DNA of 64,000 nt from positions 806,001 to 870,000 of the forward strand of contig CAWEKO010000003.1 in assembly GCA_963809715.1 (NCBI GenBank), written 5' to 3'. Shown here piece after piece: positions 26,678 through 34,852 of the stretch. The position numbers and the translations under genes are program-made. How positions within the stretch are numbered: the stretch's first letter is position 1; the number at the start of each line of letters is the position of its first letter. Below the pieces are notes generated by a model, which saw only the letters and a program-made list of their open reading frames with translations, ran no database searches and was not told where the DNA came from. Source of the DNA: Bog-473 sp963809715 (GTDB lineage Bacteria > Actinomycetota > Acidimicrobiia > Acidimicrobiales > RAAP-2).

Positions 26678-27910
26678 TCAGCGGAAGTCGAAGGCGACCT
26701 TGATGGCGCCGCTCTCCTTCTGGGTGGCCAGGGAGACGAAGGCGTCGCGCCATTCCTCGAGCCGGAAGGTGTGGGTCAGCATCCCGGTCATGTCGACGCG
26801 GCCCTCCGAGGCCAGCTTCAGGTAGTGGGCGATGCCGTGCATGCGCACGCCGTCCACCTCCTCCACCCCGAACGCGTTCGAGCCGACCCAGGAGATCTCC
26901 TTGAAGTAGAGCGGCGACCACTCCCAGCGCTCGGGTGCGTGCACGCCGCTCTTGACCATGGTGCCGCGCTGCTTGAGCAGGCGGACGCCCACCTCCGCCG
27001 TCTGGCTGGTGCCGACCGTGTCGTAGACGACGTCGAAGCCGCCCGGGTGGGCCATCGGCAGGCCGGTCCCCTCGAACTTCTGGAGCACCCCGCCCGACCA
27101 GGCGGCGGCCTCCTCGAGAAGCTGCTCGACGGGGAAGGGGTCGACCACCGTGGCGCCGAGTCGCTCGGCCAGCGCCTTCTGGGCCGGCCAGGCCGCCACG
27201 ACCATGACCTCGACATCGGGCCACAGCGTCCGGATGATGGCCGTGGCACAGGTGCCCAGCGCGCCGCCCCCGTAGACCAGGACCTTGCCGCCGGGTGTGG
27301 GCGGGTGCCGGGTCACCGAGTGCAGTGACACGGCGAAGGGGTCACCGATGACTGCCTGCTCGTCGGTCAGGTTGTCCGGCACCGGGATGAGCATCGTCTC
27401 GTGGGCCGGGAAGAAGTCGGCGAAGCCGCCCGGCGCGTCCTTGGACGTTCCGGTGTGGATGCCGGCGGCGATCGGCCCCTGGGTGAAGTGGTAGCAGAGG
27501 CTGTAGTCGCCGGCCTGGCAGGACGGGCACATGGGATCGATGCCGCGCGGAGCGCACGAGAGCCAGGGGTTCAGGACGACCCGTTGGCCGACCTCGATGG
27601 TGGTGACGGCCGGGCCGACCTCCACCACGTCGGCGACGACCTCGTGACCGAAGACGGTCGGGAAGGTGAAGAAGCCGTTCAGGGCGCCGTCGCCGAAGTC
27701 GTCCCCGAAGTCCATGAAGACCATCTTGGCGTCGGACCCGCAGATTCCTGTCAGCCGGGTCTTGGCCACGGCCCAGTCGTCCCGGATGAGCCTCGGCTTC
27801 TCGAGCTCCTCCAGCCGCATGGGCGTCCTGGAGAGCCCGACCAGCAGATGGTTCGATTCGTCCGGTGGCGTCCAACGTTCGGGCTTGACCCCGTACAAGA
27901 GACCTTGCAT
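26678..27910 (-). CDS. Zinc-dependent alcohol dehydrogenase-like protein (MDR)
   Basis: A 410-residue medium-chain dehydrogenase. The catalytic zinc residues lie in GICGSDAK and GHEVVADVV. Four Cys of the structural zinc loop are in the CAPRGIDPMCPSCQAGDYSLC region. The nucleotide fold has VLVYGGGALGTCA instead of the canonical GxGxxG, and a long insertion around residues 255-285. The ATG at 27910 is preferred to the GTG immediately before it. The gene is followed 214 bp downstream by the di-iron protein gene on the same strand, so the two may serve one oxidative pathway. Substrate unknown. Confidence 0.9.
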   Translation of the reverse strand: MQGLLYGVKPERWTPPDESNHLLVGLSRTPMRLEELEKPRLIRDDWAVAKTRLTGICGSDAKMVFMDFGDDFGDGALNGFFTFPTVFGHEVVADVVEVGPAVTTIEVGQRVVLNPWLSCAPRGIDPMCPSCQAGDYSLCYHFTQGPIAAGIHTGTSKDAPGGFADFFPAHETMLIPVPDNLTDEQAVIGDPFAVSLHSVTRHPPTPGGKVLVYGGGALGTCATAIIRTLWPDVEVMVVAAWPAQKALAERLGATVVDPFPVEQLLEEAAAWSGGVLQKFEGTGLPMAHPGGFDVVYDTVGTSQTAEVGVRLLKQRGTMVKSGVHAPERWEWSPLYFKEISWVGSNAFGVEEVDGVRMHGIAHYLKLASEGRVDMTGMLTHTFRLEEWRDAFVSLATQKESGAIKVAFDFR

Positions 27911-27980
27911 CACGTTCCTCCCCAGTGCTGATGCGCTCGTCGGTGCTTCGGCGCTTCGAACTTGTGTGGTGCCGGTGTGT

Positions 27981-28658
27981 TCAGCCGAAGTGGCCGACGG
28001 CGCCGGCCAGGCTGATCACGGAGCTGCTGGTGTTGTTGCTGATGGCGCCGATGATGATCAGGAGCACGTAGAAGGCGACCCATCCAAAGCCGATGATGAT
28101 GCCGGCGATGGCCAACCCATCACCCTTCTGTCGCCCACCCGAGTTCTTGATCTGGGACCGGGCCACGAAGCCGAGGACGATGGCCACGATGAAGGTGATG
28201 AAGAAGAAGCCGACAATGGAGCAGACGAACGAGGCGATGGCGAGACCGTTCGTCGAGGCACCACCCGCCCCGACGTACGCAGGTTGGCCGTAGGGCGCGG
28301 CGCCGTAGGGCGTAGAGCCGTAGCCCGGCGGGATCGGAGGGGCTGCACCAGGCCACGCGTTGGCGCCGTACGGCGCCTGTCCCGGAGATCCGGGCTCTGC
28401 CGGCGATCCCGCTCGCTCGCTGGGTTCCGGCTGTGCCGGGGGGTACGTGGAGCCGGGCTGTGCCATCGATTCACCTGGCATCGACTGACTGGGCATCGAC
28501 TGACTGGGCATCGACTGACTCGGCATCGTTGGCTGCGACGGTCCGCCGGTTTGGCCACCGAGAGGATTCGTGTTGGGCGGTCCGGTCCACTGCTCGGGCG
28601 GGTACCACTTGCCGTCGGAGGCCAACCACCATCCGGGACCCTGTGAGGTATCGCTCAT
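27981..28658 (-). CDS. DUF2510/DUF4190 membrane protein
   Basis: A 225-residue protein. Residues about 8-25 form the WW-like DUF2510 motif (PGWWLASDGKWYPPEQW). A Pro/Gln/Ser-rich linker follows, with MPSQS repeated three times from a 15-bp DNA repeat at about 28480-28525. Two transmembrane helices (about 138-165 and 183-207) with the SQIKNSGGRQKGDGLAIAGI loop between them match DUF4190. Such proteins are common and uncharacterised in actinobacteria. It is the only gene between the dehydrogenase and DUF5522 genes on this strand. Confidence 0.85.
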   Translation of the reverse strand: MSDTSQGPGWWLASDGKWYPPEQWTGPPNTNPLGGQTGGPSQPTMPSQSMPSQSMPSQSMPGESMAQPGSTYPPAQPEPSERAGSPAEPGSPGQAPYGANAWPGAAPPIPPGYGSTPYGAAPYGQPAYVGAGGASTNGLAIASFVCSIVGFFFITFIVAIVLGFVARSQIKNSGGRQKGDGLAIAGIIIGFGWVAFYVLLIIIGAISNNTSSSVISLAGAVGHFG

Positions 28659-28743
28659 GCCGTGACTGCTCTCCGTACGCCGTGTGCGGGGCTGAGCTTA
28701 CGGGTCGTCGCGCCGAGGCGCCGAGGAGTTGGGTTGCTCGCGC

Positions 28744-29004
28744 TCATGCCACGTACGGGCAATGGCGGCATCCCGAGCCGCAGCAGTAGCCGCGACGGGC
28801 CAGGTACCCCGCAGTGAGGACGGTGAGGCCCGAGCCGGGATCCACATAGGTGTCGGCACCGACCCCGAGTGCCTCTGCGTGCACCGCGAGGATGTCGTCG
28901 TAGTCCGCTCGGGTGGGGGAGAGGCGATCTGGGTGCGGCTCGCCCAAGGGGCGCTCGGCCAGTGGCTCGACCGGTACATCGGGCCCGCGCCTTGGCTCGG
29001 CCAT
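28744..29004 (-). CDS. DUF5522 small Cys-rich protein
   Basis: An 86-residue protein with the C-terminal CCGSGCRHCPY motif, the hallmark of the DUF5522 family. The three clustered cysteines and His could bind zinc or an iron-sulfur cluster. The preceding HPDRLSPTRADYDDILAVH and GYLARRGYC segments are also conserved features. The start is ATG 29004, just after the hupB terminator hairpin. The family has no established function. Confidence 0.8.
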   Translation of the reverse strand: MAEPRRGPDVPVEPLAERPLGEPHPDRLSPTRADYDDILAVHAEALGVGADTYVDPGSGLTVLTAGYLARRGYCCGSGCRHCPYVA

Positions 29005-29021
29005 GTGCCGCGGGCCAGTTC

Positions 29022-29047
29022 GCCCGGTCCCGCGCACGGGACCGGGC
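29022..29047 (-). terminator. Hairpin terminator downstream of hupB
   Basis: A perfect 11-bp stem, gcccggtcccg and cgggaccgggc, encloses a cgca loop and lies 10 bp beyond the hupB stop. No T-run follows, as is usual in GC-rich actinobacteria. Confidence 0.65.
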
Positions 29048-29056
29048 GGCGCTGAC

Positions 29057-29566
29057 TTACCTCTTGGCGGTCTTCTTGGCCGGGGTGCGCTTGGCCGGTC
29101 CACGCTTGGCCGGAGCCTTGCGGGCCGCCGCGGCCTTGCGCGCAGGGGCTGCCTTGCGGGCGGGAGCCTTCTTGGCCGTGCTCCTGGTCGCGGCGGCGCG
29201 AGCAGCAACCGGCGCAGCCGACTTGCCCGCGGAGGCGACCGCTCCGTCATCGGTGGGGAACGCACCCTTGACCAGCTTGGGAGCCTTGGCCGGGGCGAGC
29301 ACCGCATCCTTGAAGGCCTTCACCGGGGTGATACGGGCCTTCTTCGACGCCTTGATGCGAATGGCCTCGCCCGTGGCCGGGTTCCGGCCCATGCGTGCGG
29401 GTCGGTCGACCTTGACGAACTTTGCGAAGCCGGGGATCGAAATCGGCTCACCCTTGGCCACGACGGCGGTCACCACATCGGTGAAACCGTCGATGACCGT
29501 GACGACCGTCTTCAGTTCGACATCCGACTGGACTGCGACTGCTTTGGCTAGTTCACGCTTGTTCAT
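29057..29566 (-). CDS. hupB: HU-family DNA-binding protein with Ala/Lys/Pro-rich tail (HupB type)
   Basis: Nucleoid protein of 169 residues. Residues 1-92 are the HU dimer fold (MNKRELAKAVAVQS, ISIPGFAKFVKVDRPARMGR, NPATGEAIRIKASKKARI). The tail has repeated KKAPARKAA-like units, as in mycobacterial HupB, where it adds histone-H1-like DNA binding and compaction. The tail is encoded by imperfect repeats. The start at Met 29566 is chosen because HU begins MNKRELA; the in-frame start at 29602 would add 12 unlike residues. A hairpin terminator follows. Confidence 0.95.
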   Translation of the reverse strand: MNKRELAKAVAVQSDVELKTVVTVIDGFTDVVTAVVAKGEPISIPGFAKFVKVDRPARMGRNPATGEAIRIKASKKARITPVKAFKDAVLAPAKAPKLVKGAFPTDDGAVASAGKSAAPVAARAAATRSTAKKAPARKAAPARKAAAARKAPAKRGPAKRTPAKKTAKR

Positions 29567-29681
29567 GACGACATTGTGACCGACGCGCGCCTGCCAATGC
29601 ACATCTTTCGAGGCGAAATGTTTGGCAATTCGCCGAAATTGGGGTCAGTTCGGCGTGTCGACGATGCCATGGACCGCGACC

Positions 29682-30173
29682 TCAGTCACGTGGCATCCAC
29701 TGTGCCCAGTAGGGGTTGGCGGTAGTTCCCTTCTCCATGAGGATGATGACCGTCCCCCACGGGTCGTGGCACCACGTCGTTTTCAGACCGGCGACCTCGG
29801 CGATTCCCGTCGTCAGGAACTCGACCCCGCGGGACTCGAGCAGAGCCCGGGTTACCCCGAGGTCGTCGCAGACCATGCCCACATGGGTGAGACCCACTCT
29901 GGTCACCGACGGACGATCTGAAGGTCCGATCTTCACGTCGGCCGCTGGGTATTCGATGAGTTCCAGGACGCGATCGTCCTTCCCGAACCCGACGATGGCG
30001 GCCGTGACGACGACGGGCGAGGGCACGAGCTCGCCCATGTCGTGCTGGATCTGCTCACCCTCCATGCGATAGGGGGGCGAAAGGACGTCGAGCCCGAGGA
30101 CGTCGTGATACCAGTCGACGGCGGCCCGCACATCGGGAACGCAGATGGCCGAATGGGCCAGGCCGGTCAGCAC
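29682..30173 (-). CDS. VOC-family (lactoylglutathione lyase-like) protein
   Basis: A VOC protein of about 163 residues starting at GTG 30173 (LTGLAHSAICVPDVRAAVDW). It has two beta-alpha-beta-beta-beta modules; the second contains GLTHVGMVCDDLGVTRALL and DPWGTVIILMEKG. His and Glu residues at metal positions (AHSAI, THVGM, LELIEY, IILMEK) support a metal site. A longer in-frame start at 30230 would add 19 residues without fold. It follows a possible small membrane protein gene. Confidence 0.82.
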   Translation of the reverse strand: MLTGLAHSAICVPDVRAAVDWYHDVLGLDVLSPPYRMEGEQIQHDMGELVPSPVVVTAAIVGFGKDDRVLELIEYPAADVKIGPSDRPSVTRVGLTHVGMVCDDLGVTRALLESRGVEFLTTGIAEVAGLKTTWCHDPWGTVIILMEKGTTANPYWAQWMPRD

Positions 30174-30177
30174 TCGC

Positions 30178-30360
30178 TCAGGTCCAGCGAGAGATCTCGT
30201 GCTGCAACCGCTTGTTCCAGCCGCGGGCAAAGAACCTGGCCGACCGGCTCACCTTGCGTAACGCGAGAACGAGGACGAAGACGACAGGAGCGAAGAACCC
30301 GGCGATGGCGCTCACGCCCATGATCCGGATGCGATTCGTCCCCTTCTGCGGCGTATCCAC
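30178..30360 (-). CDS. Possible small single-helix membrane protein
   Basis: A 60-residue frame (GTG start at 30360, or ATG at 30321 giving 47 residues) with a hydrophobic helix IAGFFAPVVFVLVLALRKV followed by a basic C-terminus. It ends five bases before the VOC start. Size and position fit a small membrane protein, but no homologue is recognised and it overlaps no other gene. Tentative. Confidence 0.42.
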   Translation of the reverse strand: MDTPQKGTNRIRIMGVSAIAGFFAPVVFVLVLALRKVSRSARFFARGWNKRLQHEISRWT

Positions 30361-30436
30361 GTATTTAGTGCTACACCTGGTCAGGCTGTGTGCGCCAGTA
30401 TTCTCTGGTCTTGATTACCGCGGGAGCACGTCAGAG

Positions 30437-31768
30437 ATGACCGACATCAACCCCGAAGAGACCCCGTCAACGGATGTCGCTCCTGTTGAGGTGCCCGAAA
30501 TCGCAGTGAAGAAGCCTCGGGCGCGGCGGACCAGGGGAATCATCTCCTGGGTGCTCATCGTGCTGGCGTCGTTGCTCATTCCGGTCTCGGTTGTGTCGGC
30601 CTGGGCCATCCGGACCGTGACCGACACCGATCAGTACGTGACGACCATGGCTCCGCTGGCGCGTGATCAGTTGATCATCCACCACCTAGCCGACAAGACC
30701 ACCGACGCGCTCTTCTCCTCGCACGTTGTCCAGAAAAAGGTGACCGGTCTCCTCCCCGCCAAGGCCAAGCCCCTGGTGATCCCCATTACTAACCAGGTCA
30801 AATCCTATGCCCATGGCCTCGCCCTCAAGTTCTTCGAGAGCCCGGCATTCGGCAAGTTGTGGGACGGGCTCAACCGTCATACACACCAAGCAGTAGTCGC
30901 CATCATGGAGGGGAAGACCGGACCCATCGTTGAGAGGTTCTCGAAGAACGGCGCCATCGTTGTCAACGTCGTCCCGGCGATCAACACCGTCATCACCAAG
31001 CTGGATCAGCGTGGCGTCACGCTGTTCAATCCGGTCAAGGCGATCACGTCCCAAGGGCAAAAGGGCCTCGGGATCACGATTGTGTCCAAGCAGCAGGTGG
31101 ACAAGTACTCAGCACTGTTCAACACCATCGTCAAGCTCGGCTGGGCGGTCCCGATCACGGCTGTGGTCATCGGCATTCTCTCCATCGCTGTGGCCGTGCA
31201 GCGGCGAAAGGCCTTGTTGCGAGTCTCCCTCGGCGTCTCCTTGGTCACCCTGATCTTCCTCGCCGCGCTCGCCACGGGCCGGAATTTCTTCCTCAACGAA
31301 GCCTCCGGCCACAGTTTCGAACGTGACGTGGCGGGGGCCGTGTGGGACACCCTCCTGCGCTTCTTGAAGGCCGATTTCCGCTGGATGCTGCTCGTTTCAC
31401 TGATCGTCGCCTTCCTGGCCTGGGTTTTTGGTCCGGCTCGCTGGGCCGTCGGGATCCGGACTCACGTCGTCCGGGCTACCCGCTGGATCGGCACACAGTC
31501 CAAATCCCTCAGCGCGGGCGCGGGCCGGGCCGCCGCAGGGTCCGATGGCGCTCGTCGCGTCGGCGGCTTCATCGTCGAGCACCTCAACTTTTTGCGCATC
31601 GTGGGTGTCGCTGTCGCCGCCATCGTGCTGCTCTTCGGTGGGAATCTGACCAGCTGGAGCCTGCTCATCATCCTGATCGTGCTGCTGGTGTACCTGGGTC
31701 TGTTGCAGCTGCTGGCCGCATGGGCACGCAAGGTTGCGGTGCCCGCGGCCAGTCCGGGCGCGGCATAG
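30437..31768 (+). CDS. Integral membrane protein of unknown function
   Basis: A 443-residue protein with a cytoplasmic acidic start, one helix (about 38-58), a 180-residue extracytoplasmic domain (TVTDTDQYVTTMAPLARDQL onwards), then about four helices (235-255, 265-280, 315-335, 395-435). This topology, with an exported domain beginning with the VTDTDQYV motif, recurs in actinobacterial conserved membrane proteins of unknown role. Start ATG 30437, divergent from the small membrane gene. No partner gene follows. Confidence 0.8.
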   Translation: MTDINPEETPSTDVAPVEVPEIAVKKPRARRTRGIISWVLIVLASLLIPVSVVSAWAIRTVTDTDQYVTTMAPLARDQLIIHHLADKTTDALFSSHVVQKKVTGLLPAKAKPLVIPITNQVKSYAHGLALKFFESPAFGKLWDGLNRHTHQAVVAIMEGKTGPIVERFSKNGAIVVNVVPAINTVITKLDQRGVTLFNPVKAITSQGQKGLGITIVSKQQVDKYSALFNTIVKLGWAVPITAVVIGILSIAVAVQRRKALLRVSLGVSLVTLIFLAALATGRNFFLNEASGHSFERDVAGAVWDTLLRFLKADFRWMLLVSLIVAFLAWVFGPARWAVGIRTHVVRATRWIGTQSKSLSAGAGRAAAGSDGARRVGGFIVEHLNFLRIVGVAVAAIVLLFGGNLTSWSLLIILIVLLVYLGLLQLLAAWARKVAVPAASPGAA

Positions 31769-31769
31769 C

Positions 31770-32298
31770 AATCCCGCATCCGGGCTCGCTACCGCCCCCC
31801 GGGCATTGGCTGCCCCGCCGCCATCTGGGCCGGCGTGAACGTGAGGTCAGGCCGGCTCAGCCAGAACGCGTAGGCCGCGGGCGACCCGAGAGAAAGCCCC
31901 AGGCCTCCCGGGCGATGGCGCGGTCGAATCTTCGTCCCTCCCGAGTCTGACGCGGTGCACGAGGCGAAGACGGGCAGAAGACGAAACGACGGAGCTGGCG
32001 ATTTGTCACCGGGACGACGTGCCCGGCGGCCGTCGGCTTCGTGGCACGGCAGAGCGGTTGGCGTCGCCGGCCCGAGCCGACCATGAGACGGATCCCCCTG
32101 ACGATCGGAGCCCGATTGGACCCCGAGCGCGACCATCCGCATCAACCGATCCTCGGTGGCCGTGCGCGCCGTGGGTGAGCCCCGACTCCGTGCGGCCTTC
32201 GAGGAACTCGGTCAGGCCACGAGGAATATTCGAGCCTTCTTATCTGAACCCCAGGCGTTCTTACCTGGCCTTTAGGCGGGCCTCTTAGCCTGCAAAGC
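31770..32298. other. Intergenic region without convincing genes
   Basis: About 530 bp between the membrane protein and the small exported protein. A 118-residue minus-strand frame here has no family features and unusual composition, so I do not call it. Near 32225-32280 two ttctta-containing copies appear (ttcttatctg, ttcttacctgg), possibly part of a promoter. Confidence 0.5.
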
Positions 32299-32643
32299 AT
32301 GGGCATGAGGTGGTGTATGGGCTTGGTCGCGGTGGTTGCCGCAGCGGTCCTGGGCGGCCTGGTGCCGCACGCCGTTGCCTCGGGTGCGGAGAGCGCCGGG
32401 GCGACCATGGTCCAGACGGTCGAGTCACCCCTGGCGTCTCCCACGAGCTGTGCTGACGCCACCTGCGGAAAGGGAAGTCCGGCCCCAAGCGCACCGTCGC
32501 CTGCCGTCGCCCTCGTGGCCGTGCTGGGCGGCTTCGCCGTTGCGGCCGCCCTGGTCGCTCTGATTCGTCGGCGACCCGCGGAGGTCAGCGCGCTGCCGAG
32601 CGGTCGCCGGGACCGGCTCTTCCACCCTCCTCAGGTCTCCTAG
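32299..32643 (+). CDS. Small exported, membrane-anchored protein with two cysteines
   Basis: A 114-residue protein with a signal sequence (residues 1-29, MGMRWCMGLVAVVAAAVLG), a short external region containing Cys51 and Cys56 (SCADATC), and a C-terminal membrane helix (about 68-89) with a basic cytoplasmic tail. Family unknown. It precedes the CPYC thioredoxin-like and VKOR genes on the same strand, so its paired cysteines make it a possible oxidation substrate; that is a guess from position. Confidence 0.62.
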   Translation: MGMRWCMGLVAVVAAAVLGGLVPHAVASGAESAGATMVQTVESPLASPTSCADATCGKGSPAPSAPSPAVALVAVLGGFAVAAALVALIRRRPAEVSALPSGRRDRLFHPPQVS

Positions 32644-32809
32644 CTCAGTCCCGGCCCCCCTGTGCCGCCGCCCGCTCGATCCTGAGCGACGAGCGCGCCG
32701 ACCAGAGGGCGCCGTCTTCCGTTTCTGCAGCTGCCCATGCGGGGCTGCCGCACATCACCGCCGAGCGAGCACCGCCGCCGCTCTTTGGCCTACCAAGGAG
32801 AACTCCCCG

Positions 32810-33787
32810 ATGTCGAAGTCCAATCCCGGGCCCACGCGGCCCACGTCCAGTCGCCCGTCGAAGGGCGCAGCCACCACTCGATCCGCTTCGCGCCGCACGA
32901 AGCCGTCCGGCGGACAAGCGCCCGCCCGCACGTCGTTCCGTACCCGGCACCCCGTCGTGGCCGCGCTTGTCCCCGTCGGGCTGGTCGTCGCGGTCATCGC
33001 CACCATGGTCGTCATCAAGGCCACAGGCGGATCTGCCGCTCCGTCGTCGTCACCGCTTCAGGCGGACGGGGCGAACCGAGCTGGGCAGACTGGGACCGCT
33101 GCGTTGTCGTCCACGGTCCTCGCCGAGTTGGCCGTTCCGGCTGCAATCCTCGATGCCATCGGCAGCCCCCGTCGCGACAGCCTTCCCGGCGTCATCAGCG
33201 GCACTCCGGTTCTCAAGGGTCAGGACGGCAAGCCGCTGATCACCTACGTGGGCGCCGAGTATTGCCCCTACTGCGCGGCCGAGCGATGGGCCCTGGCGGT
33301 CGCCCTGTCGAGGTTCGGCAGCTTCTCGCATCTGTCCGCCACCCATTCCGCGGGCACCGATGTCTACCCGAACACCCAGACACTCTCGTTCTACGCTTCG
33401 AGCTATTCGAGTCCGTTCGTGGACTTCCAGGCCGTCGAGGAGGCGACCAATCAGGTCGTGAACGGGTCCTACCAGACCCTCCAGACTCCCACCGCCGCCC
33501 AGAGAGCGCTCATGGCGAAGTACGACTCCTCGGGGAGCATTCCCTTCCTCGACATCGCCAACAAGTATGTGATCACCGGAGCCAGCTTCTCGCCACAGGT
33601 CCTGCAGGGCTTGTCCCGTGAGCAGATCGCCGCGCAGCTGAGTGATCCGTCGAGCCCGGTGGCCCTGGCCATCGACGGGACGGCGAACGACATCACGGCG
33701 GCCATCTGCAACGTCACTGGCAACCTGCCGAGCAGCGTTGGCAACTCCTCCGCCATCGCCGCGATCGCCAAGACCTTGGGTGCATGA
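32810..33787 (+). CDS. DUF929-type membrane-anchored thioredoxin-like oxidoreductase (CPYC)
   Basis: A 325-residue protein: a Ser/Pro/Arg-rich start, one membrane helix (about 48-70) and an external thioredoxin-like domain with CPYC at residues 152-155 (GAEYCPYCAAERWAL). The later FLDIANKYVITGAS segment carries the cis-Pro-type loop. It matches DUF929. It should catalyse disulfide formation in exported proteins, with the VKOR homologue encoded next to it re-oxidising its cysteines. The VKOR start overlaps its stop (ATGA), confirming partnership at the expression level. Confidence 0.85.
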   Translation: MSKSNPGPTRPTSSRPSKGAATTRSASRRTKPSGGQAPARTSFRTRHPVVAALVPVGLVVAVIATMVVIKATGGSAAPSSSPLQADGANRAGQTGTAALSSTVLAELAVPAAILDAIGSPRRDSLPGVISGTPVLKGQDGKPLITYVGAEYCPYCAAERWALAVALSRFGSFSHLSATHSAGTDVYPNTQTLSFYASSYSSPFVDFQAVEEATNQVVNGSYQTLQTPTAAQRALMAKYDSSGSIPFLDIANKYVITGASFSPQVLQGLSREQIAAQLSDPSSPVALAIDGTANDITAAICNVTGNLPSSVGNSSAIAAIAKTLGA

Positions 33788-34263
33788 CCATGGCTCCGTC
33801 GATGAACCGGCGTCCCCCGAACTGGGTGCTCGTCACGTCGCTCGGCCTCTCTCTGGCCGCAGTCGGGATCGCCTCGTACCTCACCGTTGCCCACTACGCC
33901 GATCCCGGCGCACTCGCCTGCCCGGACCGCGGGGTCGTGAACTGCACGTTGGTCACCACCAGCCCCGAATCCGTTGTGCTCGGAGCTCCGCTGGCCGTGC
34001 TCGGACTTGTCTGGGCCGCAGCGATGGTGGGTCTGTGCGTACCGTGGGCCTGGCATGCGCGCGCCGAATTGGTCGAACGCACCCGCCTGGTTGCAACGGG
34101 AGTTGGGGCGCTCACGGTGGTGTACCTCGTCTACACCGAGCTGTTTCGCATCGGCGCCATCTGTCTCTGGTGTACCGCAATGCATGTGACAGCCGTTGCG
34201 CTTTTCGGCGTCGTCATGGCAGCCCGGGGCCATACCGGTGCACCGGTGACGGCCCATGCCTGA
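33784..34263 (+). CDS. Vitamin K epoxide reductase (VKOR) family protein
   Basis: A 159-residue four-helix membrane enzyme. The active-site CxxC is Cys127/Cys130 (GAICLWCTAMH), and the loop cysteines Cys46 and Cys54 with the conserved Ser (TTSPES) are present. Bacterial VKORs pass electrons from DsbA-like thioredoxins to quinone, the actinobacterial equivalent of DsbB. The gene is fused by overlap to the DUF929 thioredoxin-like gene. No other disulfide-bond gene is near. Start ATG 33784. Confidence 0.92.
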   Translation: MTMAPSMNRRPPNWVLVTSLGLSLAAVGIASYLTVAHYADPGALACPDRGVVNCTLVTTSPESVVLGAPLAVLGLVWAAAMVGLCVPWAWHARAELVERTRLVATGVGALTVVYLVYTELFRIGAICLWCTAMHVTAVALFGVVMAARGHTGAPVTAHA

Positions 34264-34373
34264 ATACCACGGATATGGGGCCTTTTGCCCCTACTGCGAC
34301 CGCTGTGCGTCCGCTCAGAATCACGGGAGGAGATCCGCACGAGCGGGGTGCGGGTGGGCGGGAGGAGATTCCG

Positions 34374-34793
34374 ATGAAGGAGCGTGAGCACTCGGAGGAA
34401 GACGGAGACAGTGTCCTGGTGCGGGAGTGCGAGGCGTTCCTCGAGGGAACGTTGGCGGAGCACCTCGACGAGCTGGGCATCGTGGTCCCCGTGTGGGCGT
34501 GGACCAACCTGTTGGCCCATGGCGGACCCGAGCAGATCACCGACTGCGTGTGCTCGCCGAACGACCCCCACCGGGCGGATCGCGACTGGAGCGTGGCCCG
34601 GGCCCTCCTGGCCTTCGAGATCTTCGACCTCATGGAGGCGGGCTTTCCGCTTGAAGAGCTCCAACAGGATGTCCTGATCCCCCTCGAGCTCGAGTTGGCG
34701 TCTCGCCCTGAGGTCAGCCGGTGGACGCCCCGCCGGTGGCTCGACACTGTGGACGAGGCCATTCGCAGCCAGCAGGTCACGTTCGGCCTGTAA
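34374..34793 (+). CDS. Hypothetical actinobacterial protein
   Basis: A 139-residue, mostly helical, acidic protein (HLDELGIVVPVWAWTNLLAHG, then FEIFDLMEAGFPLEELQQDV, then PRRWLDTVDEA). A strong ggaggag ribosome site precedes ATG 34374. Two Cys (DCVCSP) are present. No family is recognised and nothing in its context beyond following VKOR suggests a role. Confidence 0.75.
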   Translation: MKEREHSEEDGDSVLVRECEAFLEGTLAEHLDELGIVVPVWAWTNLLAHGGPEQITDCVCSPNDPHRADRDWSVARALLAFEIFDLMEAGFPLEELQQDVLIPLELELASRPEVSRWTPRRWLDTVDEAIRSQQVTFGL

Positions 34794-34852
34794 TCGAAGA
34801 GGGCGGGAGCCAACCGGCTGGGACGCCGGTCTGCCCCGTCGAGCCAGCCGCG

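Noticed and set aside
31789..32145. 118-residue minus-strand gene
   Set aside because: No features of a protein family, unusual composition and no ribosome site.
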